NCBI RefSeq assembly: GCF_003626645.1 | Contig: NZ_RBAM01000003.1 | Span: forward strand, 496,001 to 560,000 | Direction of reading: 5' to 3' | Length of the DNA stretch: 64,000 nucleotides | Source: Streptomyces klenkii | GTDB lineage: Bacteria; Actinomycetota; Actinomycetes; Streptomycetales; Streptomycetaceae | In this document: piece by piece, positions 44,045 to 52,399 of the stretch | Position numbering within the stretch: position 1 is the stretch's first letter | Layout: each line of letters begins with the position of its first letter | Made by a program: the position numbers and the translations under genes | Notes under the pieces: generated by a model | Told to the model about the DNA's origin: nothing | The model's input: only the letters and a program-made list of their open reading frames with translations | Databases searched by the model: none

Positions 44045-44815
44045 ATGAAGCCCCGCACCCGTTCCGCCGCAGCCCGCGTCTCGATCGTCACGGCCGGGGT
44101 GCTCGCCGCCGGAGCCGTGCTGACCGGGTGCGGGAGCGCCGACGCGGACGACGCGAAGCCGGAGCACAAGGCGTTCGCGCTGGCCGGGAAGGAGCTGACC
44201 GTCGAGTCCGACAACTCGGCGCTGGAGCTGGTGCCCGCCGACGTCAAGGACGTGCAGGTCACGCGCTGGTTCTCCGGGTGGACCCTGGGCGGGACGGCGA
44301 AGGTGACCTGGAAGCTGGACGGCTCCGTGCTCAAGCTCAAGGAGCACTGCACCGGGCTGAGCGTCGACTGCGAGGCCCGGCACAAGATCGAGGTGCCGCG
44401 CGGCGTGAAGGTGACCGTCAAGAACGACAACGGCGAGGTCAAGGCCCGCGGCTTCGACACCGACCTCGGCATCCGCTCCGGCAACGGCGCCGTCCGCGTC
44501 GAGGACAGCAGCGGCTCCCTCGGCCTGCACAGCTCCAACGGCACCGTGACCACCGCCGGCGTCACCTCCCGCCAAGTGAAGGCCGACACGGACAACGGGG
44601 CCGTACGGCTCGCCTTCGGCCGGGTGCCGGACCGGGTCGAGGCCGGCAGCGACAACGGCAGCATCACCGTCGACCTGCCCCGCGCCACGTACAAGGCCGA
44701 GGGCCGCAGCAACAACGGCAAGGTGCGCGTGGACGTGCCGCGCGACGACAGCAGCGCGCACGTCGTCTCCGCCCACAGCAACAACGGCGAGGTGAAGATC
44801 CGCCTCGCGGGCTGA
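44045..44815 (+). CDS. DUF4097 lipoprotein
   Basis: A 256-residue lipoprotein. The lipobox is in VLTGCGS, so the mature N-terminus is a lipidated Cys. The rest is a beta-helix-like DUF4097 (head-GIN) domain with repeating Asn-Gly turns: NDNGEVK, SGNGAVR, SSNGTVT, TDNGAVR, SDNGSIT, SNNGKVR, SNNGEVK, about 20-25 residues apart. No catalytic residues are recognised; these proteins are usually surface-exposed adhesive or structural elements. The ATG at 44045 precedes the signal sequence. Confidence 0.8.
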   Translation: MKPRTRSAAARVSIVTAGVLAAGAVLTGCGSADADDAKPEHKAFALAGKELTVESDNSALELVPADVKDVQVTRWFSGWTLGGTAKVTWKLDGSVLKLKEHCTGLSVDCEARHKIEVPRGVKVTVKNDNGEVKARGFDTDLGIRSGNGAVRVEDSSGSLGLHSSNGTVTTAGVTSRQVKADTDNGAVRLAFGRVPDRVEAGSDNGSITVDLPRATYKAEGRSNNGKVRVDVPRDDSSAHVVSAHSNNGEVKIRLAG

Positions 44816-44923
44816 CGTGTGAGCCGGCGGTGAGCTGACGGGTGAACTAACCGTCCCGTGTGTTCGTCCTTACCGGGTGGGAGAATGGCATCCGGCCAGG
44901 GGCGATCCATCGGGAGAGGGCAA

Positions 44924-46324
44924 GTGACGGCGACCTTCGCACAGTCCGCACGACCGGCGCGCCGCCGTTTCCGGGCTGCGGGGGCCCGCGGCACGGCCTC
45001 CGCCGCCCGGGACGTCCTCGCCCTCGCCCTCCTGCCGCTCCCCCTGCTCGCCGCGGCCGTCGCCGCCGCGCCCGCCGCCTTCGCCGGCGGCGGCACCCGC
45101 CGCTGGGGATGGGGCCGCGACGAGGGCCGGCGGGCGGACGCCCAGGCCGCGAAGGACGCCGCCGCGGCCGCCTTCTACGAGCTCGACACCGCCCAGCGCG
45201 AGCTGCGGATCTCCATCGAGACGATCACCGCGGTCGACTCCTCGCCCGCCGCCCGCAAGGCCGCCGACGACTTCGCGGCCTTCGGCCGGCGCATCGACGA
45301 GGTCTCCCACGCCTACATCTCCGCCGTCGACTCCCACGACCTCGACCGCGAGGACCTCGACGCCGGCGCCGCCGCCCGCGCCCGCACGGACCTCACCAAG
45401 GCCAAGGACGAGCTGCTGCGCGCCAAGGCCGACCTGGAGCGGTTCGGGCAGGGCCTCGGCCCCCTCCTGCACACCGCCGAAGAGCAGCTGTCCCGGCTCG
45501 CGCCCGCCGTCGAGCGCGCCCGCCAGGGCCTCCTCGCCGCCACGGTCGCGCTCGACGCCGTACGGGACGCGGGCCTGCGCGCCGACGACCTCGCCGCGCG
45601 GCTCGCGGCGCTCTCCCCCGAGCTCACCAAGCTCAACCAGGGCGCCGGGCAGCACGGCGTCCCGGACACGCTCCGGCGCGCGGAGCGGCTCCTCCAGGAG
45701 GCCGGGGCCGTACGGGCCGAGGCCGAGGCGCTCCCGGCCAAGGTCGCCGAGATCGACAAGCGGCTGGTGTCCCTGCGGACGCGGGCACAGGCCCTGACCA
45801 CCCGCGCGGGCGGCGTCGCGCCCGTCCTGAGCGAGCTGCGCCGCCGCTACAGCGCCGCCTGCTGGCAGGACCTCCAGCAGGTGCCGGACGAAGCGTCGCG
45901 GGCCGTCGCGCAGGCGGAGGAGAAGCTCGCCGAGGCGCGGCGGGCGCGGGACGAGCAGCGGTGGCCGGACGCGCTGGCCCTGCTGTCGACGGTGCGTGCC
46001 GTGCTGAGCACGACGGACGAGTCCGTCTCCGCCGCGGGGGACCGGCTGCGGCGGCTGGACGAGGTCTCCTTCGACCACGAGCGGGAGGTCGAGCGGACGC
46101 GCTTCGCGATCCGGGACGCGCAGCGGCTCGCCATGGCCGGGCGCAGCACGCCCGACCCGCGGCACGCGGGGCCGCTGGACGCGGCGGTGGAGCGGCTGGA
46201 CCGGGCGGTGGCGGGGCTGGAGGGGCGGCATCCGGACTGGTGGCACTTCCTCACGGAGACGGAGGCGGTGCGGGGTGCTGTGGCCCGGGTGGTTCAGGAG
46301 ATCCGGGGGGAGCGGGGCCGGTAG
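44924..46324 (+). CDS. predicted coiled-coil protein with N-terminal membrane anchor
   Basis: A 466-residue protein. A basic N-terminus and one hydrophobic segment (ALALLPLPLLAAAVAAAPAA) act as signal anchor or signal peptide. The remaining 400 residues are long amphipathic helices rich in Ala, Arg, Glu and Leu with heptad character (KAKDELLRAKADLERFG, RAVAQAEEKLAEARRARDEQ). It may form a rod on the membrane. No family was recognised. The GTG at 44924 follows GGGAGAGGG; an upstream ATG at 44858 is less likely. The end of the gene runs into the 130-bp palindromic element. Confidence 0.55.
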   Translation: MTATFAQSARPARRRFRAAGARGTASAARDVLALALLPLPLLAAAVAAAPAAFAGGGTRRWGWGRDEGRRADAQAAKDAAAAAFYELDTAQRELRISIETITAVDSSPAARKAADDFAAFGRRIDEVSHAYISAVDSHDLDREDLDAGAAARARTDLTKAKDELLRAKADLERFGQGLGPLLHTAEEQLSRLAPAVERARQGLLAATVALDAVRDAGLRADDLAARLAALSPELTKLNQGAGQHGVPDTLRRAERLLQEAGAVRAEAEALPAKVAEIDKRLVSLRTRAQALTTRAGGVAPVLSELRRRYSAACWQDLQQVPDEASRAVAQAEEKLAEARRARDEQRWPDALALLSTVRAVLSTTDESVSAAGDRLRRLDEVSFDHEREVERTRFAIRDAQRLAMAGRSTPDPRHAGPLDAAVERLDRAVAGLEGRHPDWWHFLTETEAVRGAVARVVQEIRGERGR

Positions 46325-46383
46325 CGGGTGCGGTTCGGGTGCGGGCCGGTTCGGGTGCGGGCCGGTGCGGTGGGGGTGCCGGT

Positions 46384-46513
46384 GGCGGGGGCTCCGGGGT
46401 GGGGGTCCGGGGCCGTATATTTACGGCGCCCTTCCCCTCTGCGTGTTCTTGCCCCGCACTTGGCGCCACAAATACACGTCAGCGCCCCGGACCCCCACCC
46501 CTGCGCCCCCGCC
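46384..46513 (+). repeat. ~130-bp element with inverted arms, copy A
   Basis: A left arm of 43 bp beginning GGCGGGGGCTCCGGGGTGGG and ending CCGTATATTTACGG, a 39-nt unique centre, and a right arm ending CCACCCCTGCGCCCCCGCC. The arms are imperfect inverted repeats of each other. Both arms are identical to those of copy B (50102-50232), which is in the opposite orientation, but the centres differ. Confidence 0.85.
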
Positions 46514-46616
46514 ACCTCCCGCCGGAACGTCCCGCTGGGCCGGCGCGGGTGGGCATGCCCGCAAGCGGAAGCCGCACCCCCCGGTACGCACCAGGCGCCG
46601 CCGTTATGCTGCCCGC

Positions 46617-46832
46617 ATGCCTCGTTACGAGTACCGCTGCCGTTCCTGTGGGGACACCTTCGAGCTGTCGCGGCCCATGGCCGAGTCGTCCGCGCCCGCG
46701 GCCTGTCCCGCGGGGCACGAGGACACGGTGAAGCTGCTGTCCGCCGTCGCCGTCACGGGCGGCTCCTCCGCCGCCCCGGCGCCGCAGGGCGGGGGCGGCG
46801 GAGGCTGCTGCGGGGGCGGCTGCTGCGCCTAG
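46617..46832 (+). CDS. FmdB-type zinc-ribbon regulatory protein
   Basis: A 71-residue protein: a CRSC knuckle in MPRYEYRCRSCGDTFE and a second metal-binding part in ACPAGHED form the FmdB zinc ribbon. The Gly/Cys-rich tail GGGGGGCCGGGCCA may be a further metal ligand cluster. The ATG at 46617 is the natural start. It converges on the O-methyltransferase gene and the two stop codons share a CTAG. Confidence 0.85.
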   Translation: MPRYEYRCRSCGDTFELSRPMAESSAPAACPAGHEDTVKLLSAVAVTGGSSAAPAPQGGGGGGCCGGGCCA

Positions 46833-47494
46833 CGGTCCGCTCGGCGCGCCAGCGTCAGGCCGTCCGCCACCGTCAGCATCACCGACTCCATGCGCTTGTC
46901 CGCCGCCACGTGCGTGTTGAACTCCCGCACGTGGGCGCCCATGGGGTGGTTCTCCGGGTCGAGGACCGAGCCCATCATCAGGGTGTTGTCGGCGACGATC
47001 AGCCCGCCCGGGCGCAGCCGCGGGACGAGCTCCTCCCAGTAGTTGATGTAGTTGTCCTTGTCGGCGTCGAGGAACGCCAGGTCGATGTGGGGCTCGGCGG
47101 GCATGGCCCGCAGGGAGTCCAGGGCGGGCGCGATCCGCAGGTCGATCCGGCCGTCGATGCCGGCCCGCTCCCACGCCTGCCGCGCGTAGGCCGTCCACTC
47201 CTCGGAGACGTCCAGGGCGATGAGTCTGCCGCCCTCGGGCAGCGCCTGCGCCATGGCGAGCGCGGACAGGCCGGTGAACGTGCCGACCTCCACGACGTGC
47301 CGGGCGCCCGTCAGCCGTACGAGGAACGCCATGAGCGGCACCTGTTCCTCGGCGATCTGCTTGACGGCGTGTGCGGGGAGGGCCCGCTGGGTGGTCTCGA
47401 CCAGGCCGCGCTGCACGGGGTCGAGCGGAGGGTTGTGAGCGAGCACGTACGCGTACAACTCGGGTGTGAGTGCGGTGCCTTTGAACTCTGTCAC
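46829..47494 (-). CDS. O-methyltransferase, caffeoyl-CoA type
   Basis: A 221-residue class I methyltransferase. The SAM motif is VVEVGTFTGLSALAMAQAL, and the metal-binding segment LAFLDADKDNYINYW contains the Asp pair that binds the divalent cation in COMT-like enzymes; DNTLMMGSV follows. It methylates a catechol-like or small hydroxylated substrate that I cannot identify. The ATG at 47494 starts MTEFKGTALTP. It is adjacent to the Ter-linked HAD gene on the same strand but 40 nt away. Confidence 0.85.
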   Translation of the reverse strand: MTEFKGTALTPELYAYVLAHNPPLDPVQRGLVETTQRALPAHAVKQIAEEQVPLMAFLVRLTGARHVVEVGTFTGLSALAMAQALPEGGRLIALDVSEEWTAYARQAWERAGIDGRIDLRIAPALDSLRAMPAEPHIDLAFLDADKDNYINYWEELVPRLRPGGLIVADNTLMMGSVLDPENHPMGAHVREFNTHVAADKRMESVMLTVADGLTLARRADR

Positions 47495-47534
47495 GGAGGT
47501 CCTCCTCGACTCGTGCGCAAGGGTGCGGCCGAGC

Positions 47535-48338
47535 CTACGCCGCCGCGTCCGCGAAAGCCCGCAGGATCTCCTCGCCCGCGGCCACGCCCCGTGTCTCCAG
47601 GGCGGTGACGTGCGGGGCGGACCAGCCGGTGTCGGCGAGCTCGCCGTGGCCGGGCCGCCAGCCGCGCCCGGCGGCCAGCAGGAGGTCGGCGTCGAGGAGC
47701 GAGTCGCCGGCGGCGAGCACCTCGGAGGCGCCGGCGCGGCGGGCGACCTCCTCGGCCGCGGCGCTCTTGGTGAGCGGGCGCGGCACGGCGTAGAGCTTGC
47801 GCCCTTGCAGGGACACGCTCCAGCCGCGGGCGCCGGCCCACTCGGCGAGCTCCGCGACCCACCCGTCGGGCAGCTTCGCCCGCTCCACGACGAGGTAGGC
47901 GAAGAGGTCCTCGGCGGTGCGCTCCTTCAGCAGCCACGCCGGGTCGGAGGCCCGTACGAGGTGCTCGCGCACCTCGGCGAGCGGCGCGCACCCGGCGGCG
48001 ATCCGCCGCTCCACGCCGGCCCGCCAGGAACGGTCGGACTCGCCGTGCACGAGGAGCTCGCCGCCGTTGGCGCAGATCGCGTACGCGGGCGGGGGGCCGG
48101 GCAGCCGTATCCGCCCGTACTGCTCGCGCGTCCGGGTGGTCGTCGGCACGACGGGCACGGCGGCGGCCAGCGCGGCGAACGTGGCGGCGGCCGTCTCGGT
48201 CATGTACGAGAGCGGCTTGCGGTCGTAGACCTCGACGCACAGCAGCCGGGGTGCCTGGGCGTCGGGCCCGGCGAGCCCGAGAGCCGCGGCGGAGTAGATG
48301 AGCGTGCGGTCGAGGTCACTGGCGACGAGGAGGGTCAC
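47535..48338 (-). CDS. HAD-superfamily phosphatase of the Ter-linked operon
   Basis: A 267-residue HAD protein with motif I LLVASDLDRTLIYS, a C2-type cap region in the middle (WSVSLQGRKLYAVP) and motif IV LAAGDSLLDADLLL. Its GTG start overlaps the stop of the PRTase-TRSP-StiP gene by 4 nt. Such phosphatases belong to the nucleoside-like-metabolite operon linked to TerD proteins by Anantharaman, Iyer and Aravind (2012). The precise substrate is unknown. Confidence 0.8.
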   Translation of the reverse strand: MTLLVASDLDRTLIYSAAALGLAGPDAQAPRLLCVEVYDRKPLSYMTETAAATFAALAAAVPVVPTTTRTREQYGRIRLPGPPPAYAICANGGELLVHGESDRSWRAGVERRIAAGCAPLAEVREHLVRASDPAWLLKERTAEDLFAYLVVERAKLPDGWVAELAEWAGARGWSVSLQGRKLYAVPRPLTKSAAAEEVARRAGASEVLAAGDSLLDADLLLAAGRGWRPGHGELADTGWSAPHVTALETRGVAAGEEILRAFADAAA

Positions 48339-50995
48339 TTCGCGACCGCCTTGCCGTCGGCGCCGGTCGCGCCGCGCGTGTAGCGGGGGTGGATGAGGCC
48401 GACGCAGCTGTACGGCAGGCCGTCCACGTCCTCGACGGGCACCCCGCGCTGCTCGGCCAGCAGGCGTACGTGGTCCAGGTCCGCCCCGGCCCCGCGCTGG
48501 GCGAGGATCTTCCAGGGGACGCGGCGCAGCAGCACGCGGGTGGTCTCGCCCACGCCCGGCTTGACGAGGTTGACGTCGTGGATGCCGTACTCCTCGCTGA
48601 TCCGCTCGACGGCGTCCCAGCCGGCCCACGTGGGCGTGCGGTCGGCGCCGGCGAGCTCCTTGGCGTCGCGCCGCACGTCCGCCGCCACCTCGTCGAAGCG
48701 GGCGGTGACGGCGTCGATGAAGGCGCGGGACACGTCGGCACCGGCCAGCTCGCGGTAGAACTTCGCGCCGTGGAAGTCGTGCGGCCCGACCAGGTCGGCC
48801 CGCAGCACGGTCCGGGAGACGAGCCCGGAGACGGTGGAGTTGAGACAGGCGGACGGGATGAGGAAGTCGTCCCGGGTGCCGTAGGTCTCCACGCAGTGCC
48901 CGGGGTCGGCGAGCACGGCGATGCGCGGGTCGAAGCCGGGGAAGTCCTCCAGCGCCGCGGCCAGTTCGCGGGTGATGGCGCCCTTGCCGGTCCAGCCGTC
49001 CACGAAGACGACGTCCGCCGGATCGTGGTGCGCGGCGAGCCAGCGCAGGGCGACGGGGTCGATGCCGCGGCCGCGGACGATGGAGACGGCGTAGTGCGGC
49101 AGGTCCAGCCCGTGCGCGTAGCGGGCCCAGCGGCGCATCAGCACGCCCACGGGCGTCCCGGCCCGGGCCAGCGAGACGAGGACGGGCCGGGGGGACCGCT
49201 CGGCGAGCACGGTCTCGGTGACGGTGCCGACGGCCCGGGCCATCCGGTCCGCGGAGGCGCCGAGGGCGGCCTCGTAGAGGGCCTGGTACCGCTCGCTGGG
49301 CTGGTACTCGACGGGCAGCGACTCGGCGTAGTGCGCGCCGCCGCTCTGGATCGCCTCCTCCCGCTCCTCGGTGGGCGCCTCCAGCTCGACGCCCGCCAGG
49401 TCCTGGAGGAGCCAGCCGACGTCGTCGGCGTCGTAGGAGGAGAAGGCGGGACCGCGGAGGGGTTCGGGCATCGGGCTCTCAGGTGCGTAGGAGGGAATCA
49501 CGGCGAGCACGACGTGCTCCGCGTGCGGGGCGACCGCGTCGAGCAGGCCGCCGGGGGCGTGCAGCTCGGCGGTGTCGCCGTGGGAATCGACGACCACGAC
49601 GATCGTGTCGAAGCCGGCGCCGGCGACGTTGTACGCGTAGCGGGGGCCGGGGCCGTCCGCGGGGTTGTCGTGGGCGGGGAAGGTGATCCGCGATCGGATC
49701 GCGTAGCCCGGGTCGTCCACGGGAAGGACGGGTGACCGGGTGGTCGTCGAGAAACGGACCTCCGCCGCGTCGCCGAGGGCGGTCTCCAGTACCTGCGCGA
49801 TGCGCAGGGGGGCGTACATCAGCTCCTCGGTACCGAGGACGAGGATCCGCCGCGGGGTGCGATCACCGTTGTCACCTGCGGGTGCGGTTGTGCCCACCCT
49901 CCCCCAGCTACCGCTGGGGGTACCCCCAGCCCCAGCGGCACGATTGCCCACAACCGGAGTGAGATGGGCTGCCATCGCAGGCAGAGCGGCTTCCAGCCGC
50001 GCCCGGTGCCCGGGCGTGAAGCCGTGCCGGCCACCGTCAGGCAGACGGGCCGGCCACTGGAGGTCCACACGGGAGGCCCGCACGTCGGTCTCGCGGGAGG
50101 GGGCGGGGGCGCAGGGGTGGGGGTCCGGGGCGCTGACGTGTATTTGTGGGCCCAATACCGGGGCACCCTCGACATTCGCGGCAACGGGCCCGTAAATATA
50201 CGGCCCCGGACCCCCACCCCGGAGCCCCCGCCCCCGGACCCCGGACGCACCGGCACCCGGCAGCGGAGCCGCAACACGCCGCTCCCACTCCGCGACCAGC
50301 TCCTGCCCCCGCTCCAGCACCCCCTCCGGCAGCCGCACCGCCCCCGAAGCCAGCGCCACGAGATCCACCCGCGCCCCCAGCTCCTCCGCGAACCGCTCCA
50401 AGCGAGCCCGGTCCTCCGCCGACCGCATGTCCACGAGCGCCACCACCACGTACCGCGACCGCGGAAACCGTGCATGCAGAGCAGCAATCGTGTTCAGAAC
50501 TGTCCGCCCCGTAGAGAACTCGTCGTCCACCAGCACCAGCGGCCCGTCCCCGGCGAAGAACCCCGGGTCCTCCGGCAGCAGCAGGTGCGACGTCGCGTGG
50601 CTGTGCTCCTCCTCGAAGCCCCCGACCGCCGCGACCCCGGCCACGGCCCGCCGCGTCGAGTGCAGGTACGGCGCGAGCCCCAGCCCGTCGGCAACGGCGT
50701 GACCCAGCCCCGTAGCGGTCTCGGCGTACCCGAGAACGACGGCCCGAGCCGCCTCCGCGTCACCGAGCAGCTCCCGCACCCGCCGTCCGAGCCCGGCCCC
50801 GGCCTCGTACACGACCGCCGGAGACGCCGGCACGTGCTTGCCCAGCACGTTCGAGACGAGCAGATGCGCCCGCTTGGGATTCCGCCGCAGCGCGAGGCCG
50901 AGCAGCTCCGAAAGCCGCCCGTCACCGTCCAGCGAAACACCAAGCTGGTCCGCCACCCACTGCCCGGTCCACACCCCGCTCACACGCCCGCTCAC
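48335..50995 (-). CDS. PRTase-TRSP-StiP fusion protein of the Ter-linked operon
   Basis: An 886-residue protein with three domains in one chain. Residues about 1-240 are a phosphoribosyltransferase (PRTase_2) with PRPP loop LVLVDDEFSTGRT. A linker of about 130 residues follows. Residues about 380-500 hold the TRSP domain (RRILVLGTEELMYAPLRIAQ, TTTRSPVLPVDD). The remainder resembles StiP (VEYQPSERYQALYEAALG, VFVDGWTGKGAITREL, PSACLNSTVSGLVSRT with a Cys). The linker holds the 130-bp element B (about residues 255-298) and a palindrome (about residues 359-365), both read in frame. The start GTG overlaps the HpcH stop (GTGA). Ter-linked operons of this type are predicted to make a nucleoside-like stress metabolite; this is inference. 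Confidence 0.8.
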   Translation of the reverse strand: MSGRVSGVWTGQWVADQLGVSLDGDGRLSELLGLALRRNPKRAHLLVSNVLGKHVPASPAVVYEAGAGLGRRVRELLGDAEAARAVVLGYAETATGLGHAVADGLGLAPYLHSTRRAVAGVAAVGGFEEEHSHATSHLLLPEDPGFFAGDGPLVLVDDEFSTGRTVLNTIAALHARFPRSRYVVVALVDMRSAEDRARLERFAEELGARVDLVALASGAVRLPEGVLERGQELVAEWERRVAAPLPGAGASGVRGRGLRGGGPGPYIYGPVAANVEGAPVLGPQIHVSAPDPHPCAPAPSRETDVRASRVDLQWPARLPDGGRHGFTPGHRARLEAALPAMAAHLTPVVGNRAAGAGGTPSGSWGRVGTTAPAGDNGDRTPRRILVLGTEELMYAPLRIAQVLETALGDAAEVRFSTTTRSPVLPVDDPGYAIRSRITFPAHDNPADGPGPRYAYNVAGAGFDTIVVVVDSHGDTAELHAPGGLLDAVAPHAEHVVLAVIPSYAPESPMPEPLRGPAFSSYDADDVGWLLQDLAGVELEAPTEEREEAIQSGGAHYAESLPVEYQPSERYQALYEAALGASADRMARAVGTVTETVLAERSPRPVLVSLARAGTPVGVLMRRWARYAHGLDLPHYAVSIVRGRGIDPVALRWLAAHHDPADVVFVDGWTGKGAITRELAAALEDFPGFDPRIAVLADPGHCVETYGTRDDFLIPSACLNSTVSGLVSRTVLRADLVGPHDFHGAKFYRELAGADVSRAFIDAVTARFDEVAADVRRDAKELAGADRTPTWAGWDAVERISEEYGIHDVNLVKPGVGETTRVLLRRVPWKILAQRGAGADLDHVRLLAEQRGVPVEDVDGLPYSCVGLIHPRYTRGATGADGKAVAK
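49901..49920. repeat. palindrome CCCCCAGCTACCGCTGGGGG inside coding sequence
   Basis: A 20-bp near-perfect hairpin of a type common in Streptomyces intergenic DNA, here in the linker of the PRTase-TRSP-StiP gene and translated as a Pro/Ser/Gly/Trp stretch. Confidence 0.6.
50102..50232 (-). repeat. ~130-bp element with inverted arms, copy B, inside coding sequence
   Basis: The reverse complement carries the same arms as copy A at 46384-46513: 43 and about 47 bp identical, with a different 39-nt centre. It lies inside the PRTase-TRSP-StiP gene and keeps the reading frame (131 bp region, no frame shift overall). The translated part includes GGGPGPYIYGP and VSAPDPHPCAP. Confidence 0.85.
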
Positions 50996-52158
50996 ACGCC
51001 CGCCCGAACACTCGCCGCCAGCAGCTCCACAAAGCTCACGTCCTCCCGCGCGACGCCGAACACCTCGGCGCGCAGCATGATCCGCTGGGCCCAGGCCCGG
51101 TGCGGCTTCACTTCGTTCATCTTGTTCGTGTAGGCGGACCGCAGCACTCCGCCGCCGTCCCGCTCCGGCCGCAGGATGTCCTGCGCGTCGCTGAACTCCT
51201 CGTGGCTGACCACGGACAGGGCGTGGACGGGGGCGACGTGCGAGGGATGGATGCACGTCTTGCCCTGGAGCCCGTTCGCCCGGTCGAGCTGGATCTCGCG
51301 CAGGAGCCCGTCCATGTCGTGCTCGATGAGCGCGGTGCGCAGCTCCTCCGCGGGCCCGGCGAACGGCGTGCGCCGCAGCTGCGGCTTGAACATCCGCTCG
51401 TGCTGCCGGAAGTACTCCCACACGGGCCCGGTGACGGTGAACCCGCTCCCGTCGGCCCGCCCGAGCACGTTCACCACGTCGGCGATGACGGAAGCGACGA
51501 GCTGCACGTCGTACGCGGTCATGTCGGGCGCTCTGCGCAGCCCGTACGCGGAGCAGAAGTCGGTGACGCCGAGCCGCAGCGCGAGCACCCGCTCGCGGTA
51601 CTTGTCGACTGTGCGGGAGATCCCGGCGAGGGTTTCGCGCCGCGTCTCCAGGTGCAGCAGCTCGGGCGATTCGAGGACGGGCATGGCGAACAGCCGCTGC
51701 CCGCACTCCGCTTCGGCCTCGGTGAGCGCCTCCAGGAACGGCACGCCCCGGTCCTCGGTGAACTTGGGCAGGACGAATCCGGAGAGCAGCCGGACGGCCG
51801 GCCCGAGCCGCCGCACGAGATCGGTGATCTGCGCGGGCCGCCGGACGCGGATGAAGAGCAGCGGCACGCACCCGCTGCCGCCGTCCAGCTCGGCGAACTG
51901 CCGGACGAGATTCTCCTCGGCGGCGACGACGTCGTGATCGCCTATGGAGTCCTCCAGGCAGAGGACCATGGAGACCACGCCCCGCTCGGCCTGTTTGACG
52001 ACGTCCGCCGCGAGGGACGGCCGGGTGGCGGGGGCGTAGAGCGTGGCGCCGAGGGCGACGGAGAGCGTACGGGCCTTGGAACCGGCGTCGAAGGCGACCG
52101 GCTCCTGGTGGAACAGCCCATTCCGCACCGAGGGTGCAAGGTGTTCGAAATGCCTCAT
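50992..52158 (-). CDS. HpcH/HpaI aldolase / citrate lyase-like enzyme of the Ter-linked operon
   Basis: A 388-residue TIM-barrel protein. LLFIRVRRPAQI, VLPKFTEDRGVPFLEAL and CLEDSIGDHDV give the HpcH/citrate-lyase-beta signatures, and acidic metal ligands are present in SMVLCLEDS. Lyases of this family split or form C-C bonds with CoA or pyruvate-type substrates. In Ter-linked operons they occur with PRTase, TRSP and HAD genes, as here. The ATG at 52158 has GGGGAGAG 4 nt upstream. It is first in the operon HpcH - PRTase fusion - HAD and divergent from the TerD gene at 52400. Confidence 0.85.
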   Translation of the reverse strand: MRHFEHLAPSVRNGLFHQEPVAFDAGSKARTLSVALGATLYAPATRPSLAADVVKQAERGVVSMVLCLEDSIGDHDVVAAEENLVRQFAELDGGSGCVPLLFIRVRRPAQITDLVRRLGPAVRLLSGFVLPKFTEDRGVPFLEALTEAEAECGQRLFAMPVLESPELLHLETRRETLAGISRTVDKYRERVLALRLGVTDFCSAYGLRRAPDMTAYDVQLVASVIADVVNVLGRADGSGFTVTGPVWEYFRQHERMFKPQLRRTPFAGPAEELRTALIEHDMDGLLREIQLDRANGLQGKTCIHPSHVAPVHALSVVSHEEFSDAQDILRPERDGGGVLRSAYTNKMNEVKPHRAWAQRIMLRAEVFGVAREDVSFVELLAASVRAGV

Positions 52159-52399
52159 GACTCTCCCCGTCGCCACACCCGCGCTCAGGCTCGTCCAGGC
52201 GCAAGGGTGGCCGATTATCGTACGTCCAGCGACGGGTCAAGAGTTCCCCAAGTGCATGAAAATCTAGGTCCCCGTATGAGTCTCCGAGGTGTCGGAGCGG
52301 GGAGCCCGCGGGTACGCGATGTGCCGGTTTCGTGATCGTCGGCATCGTCGCCGACCCCTGCGTTGTCCCCCGGAGCCGTGGGAGGGCAGGATTGCGGGC

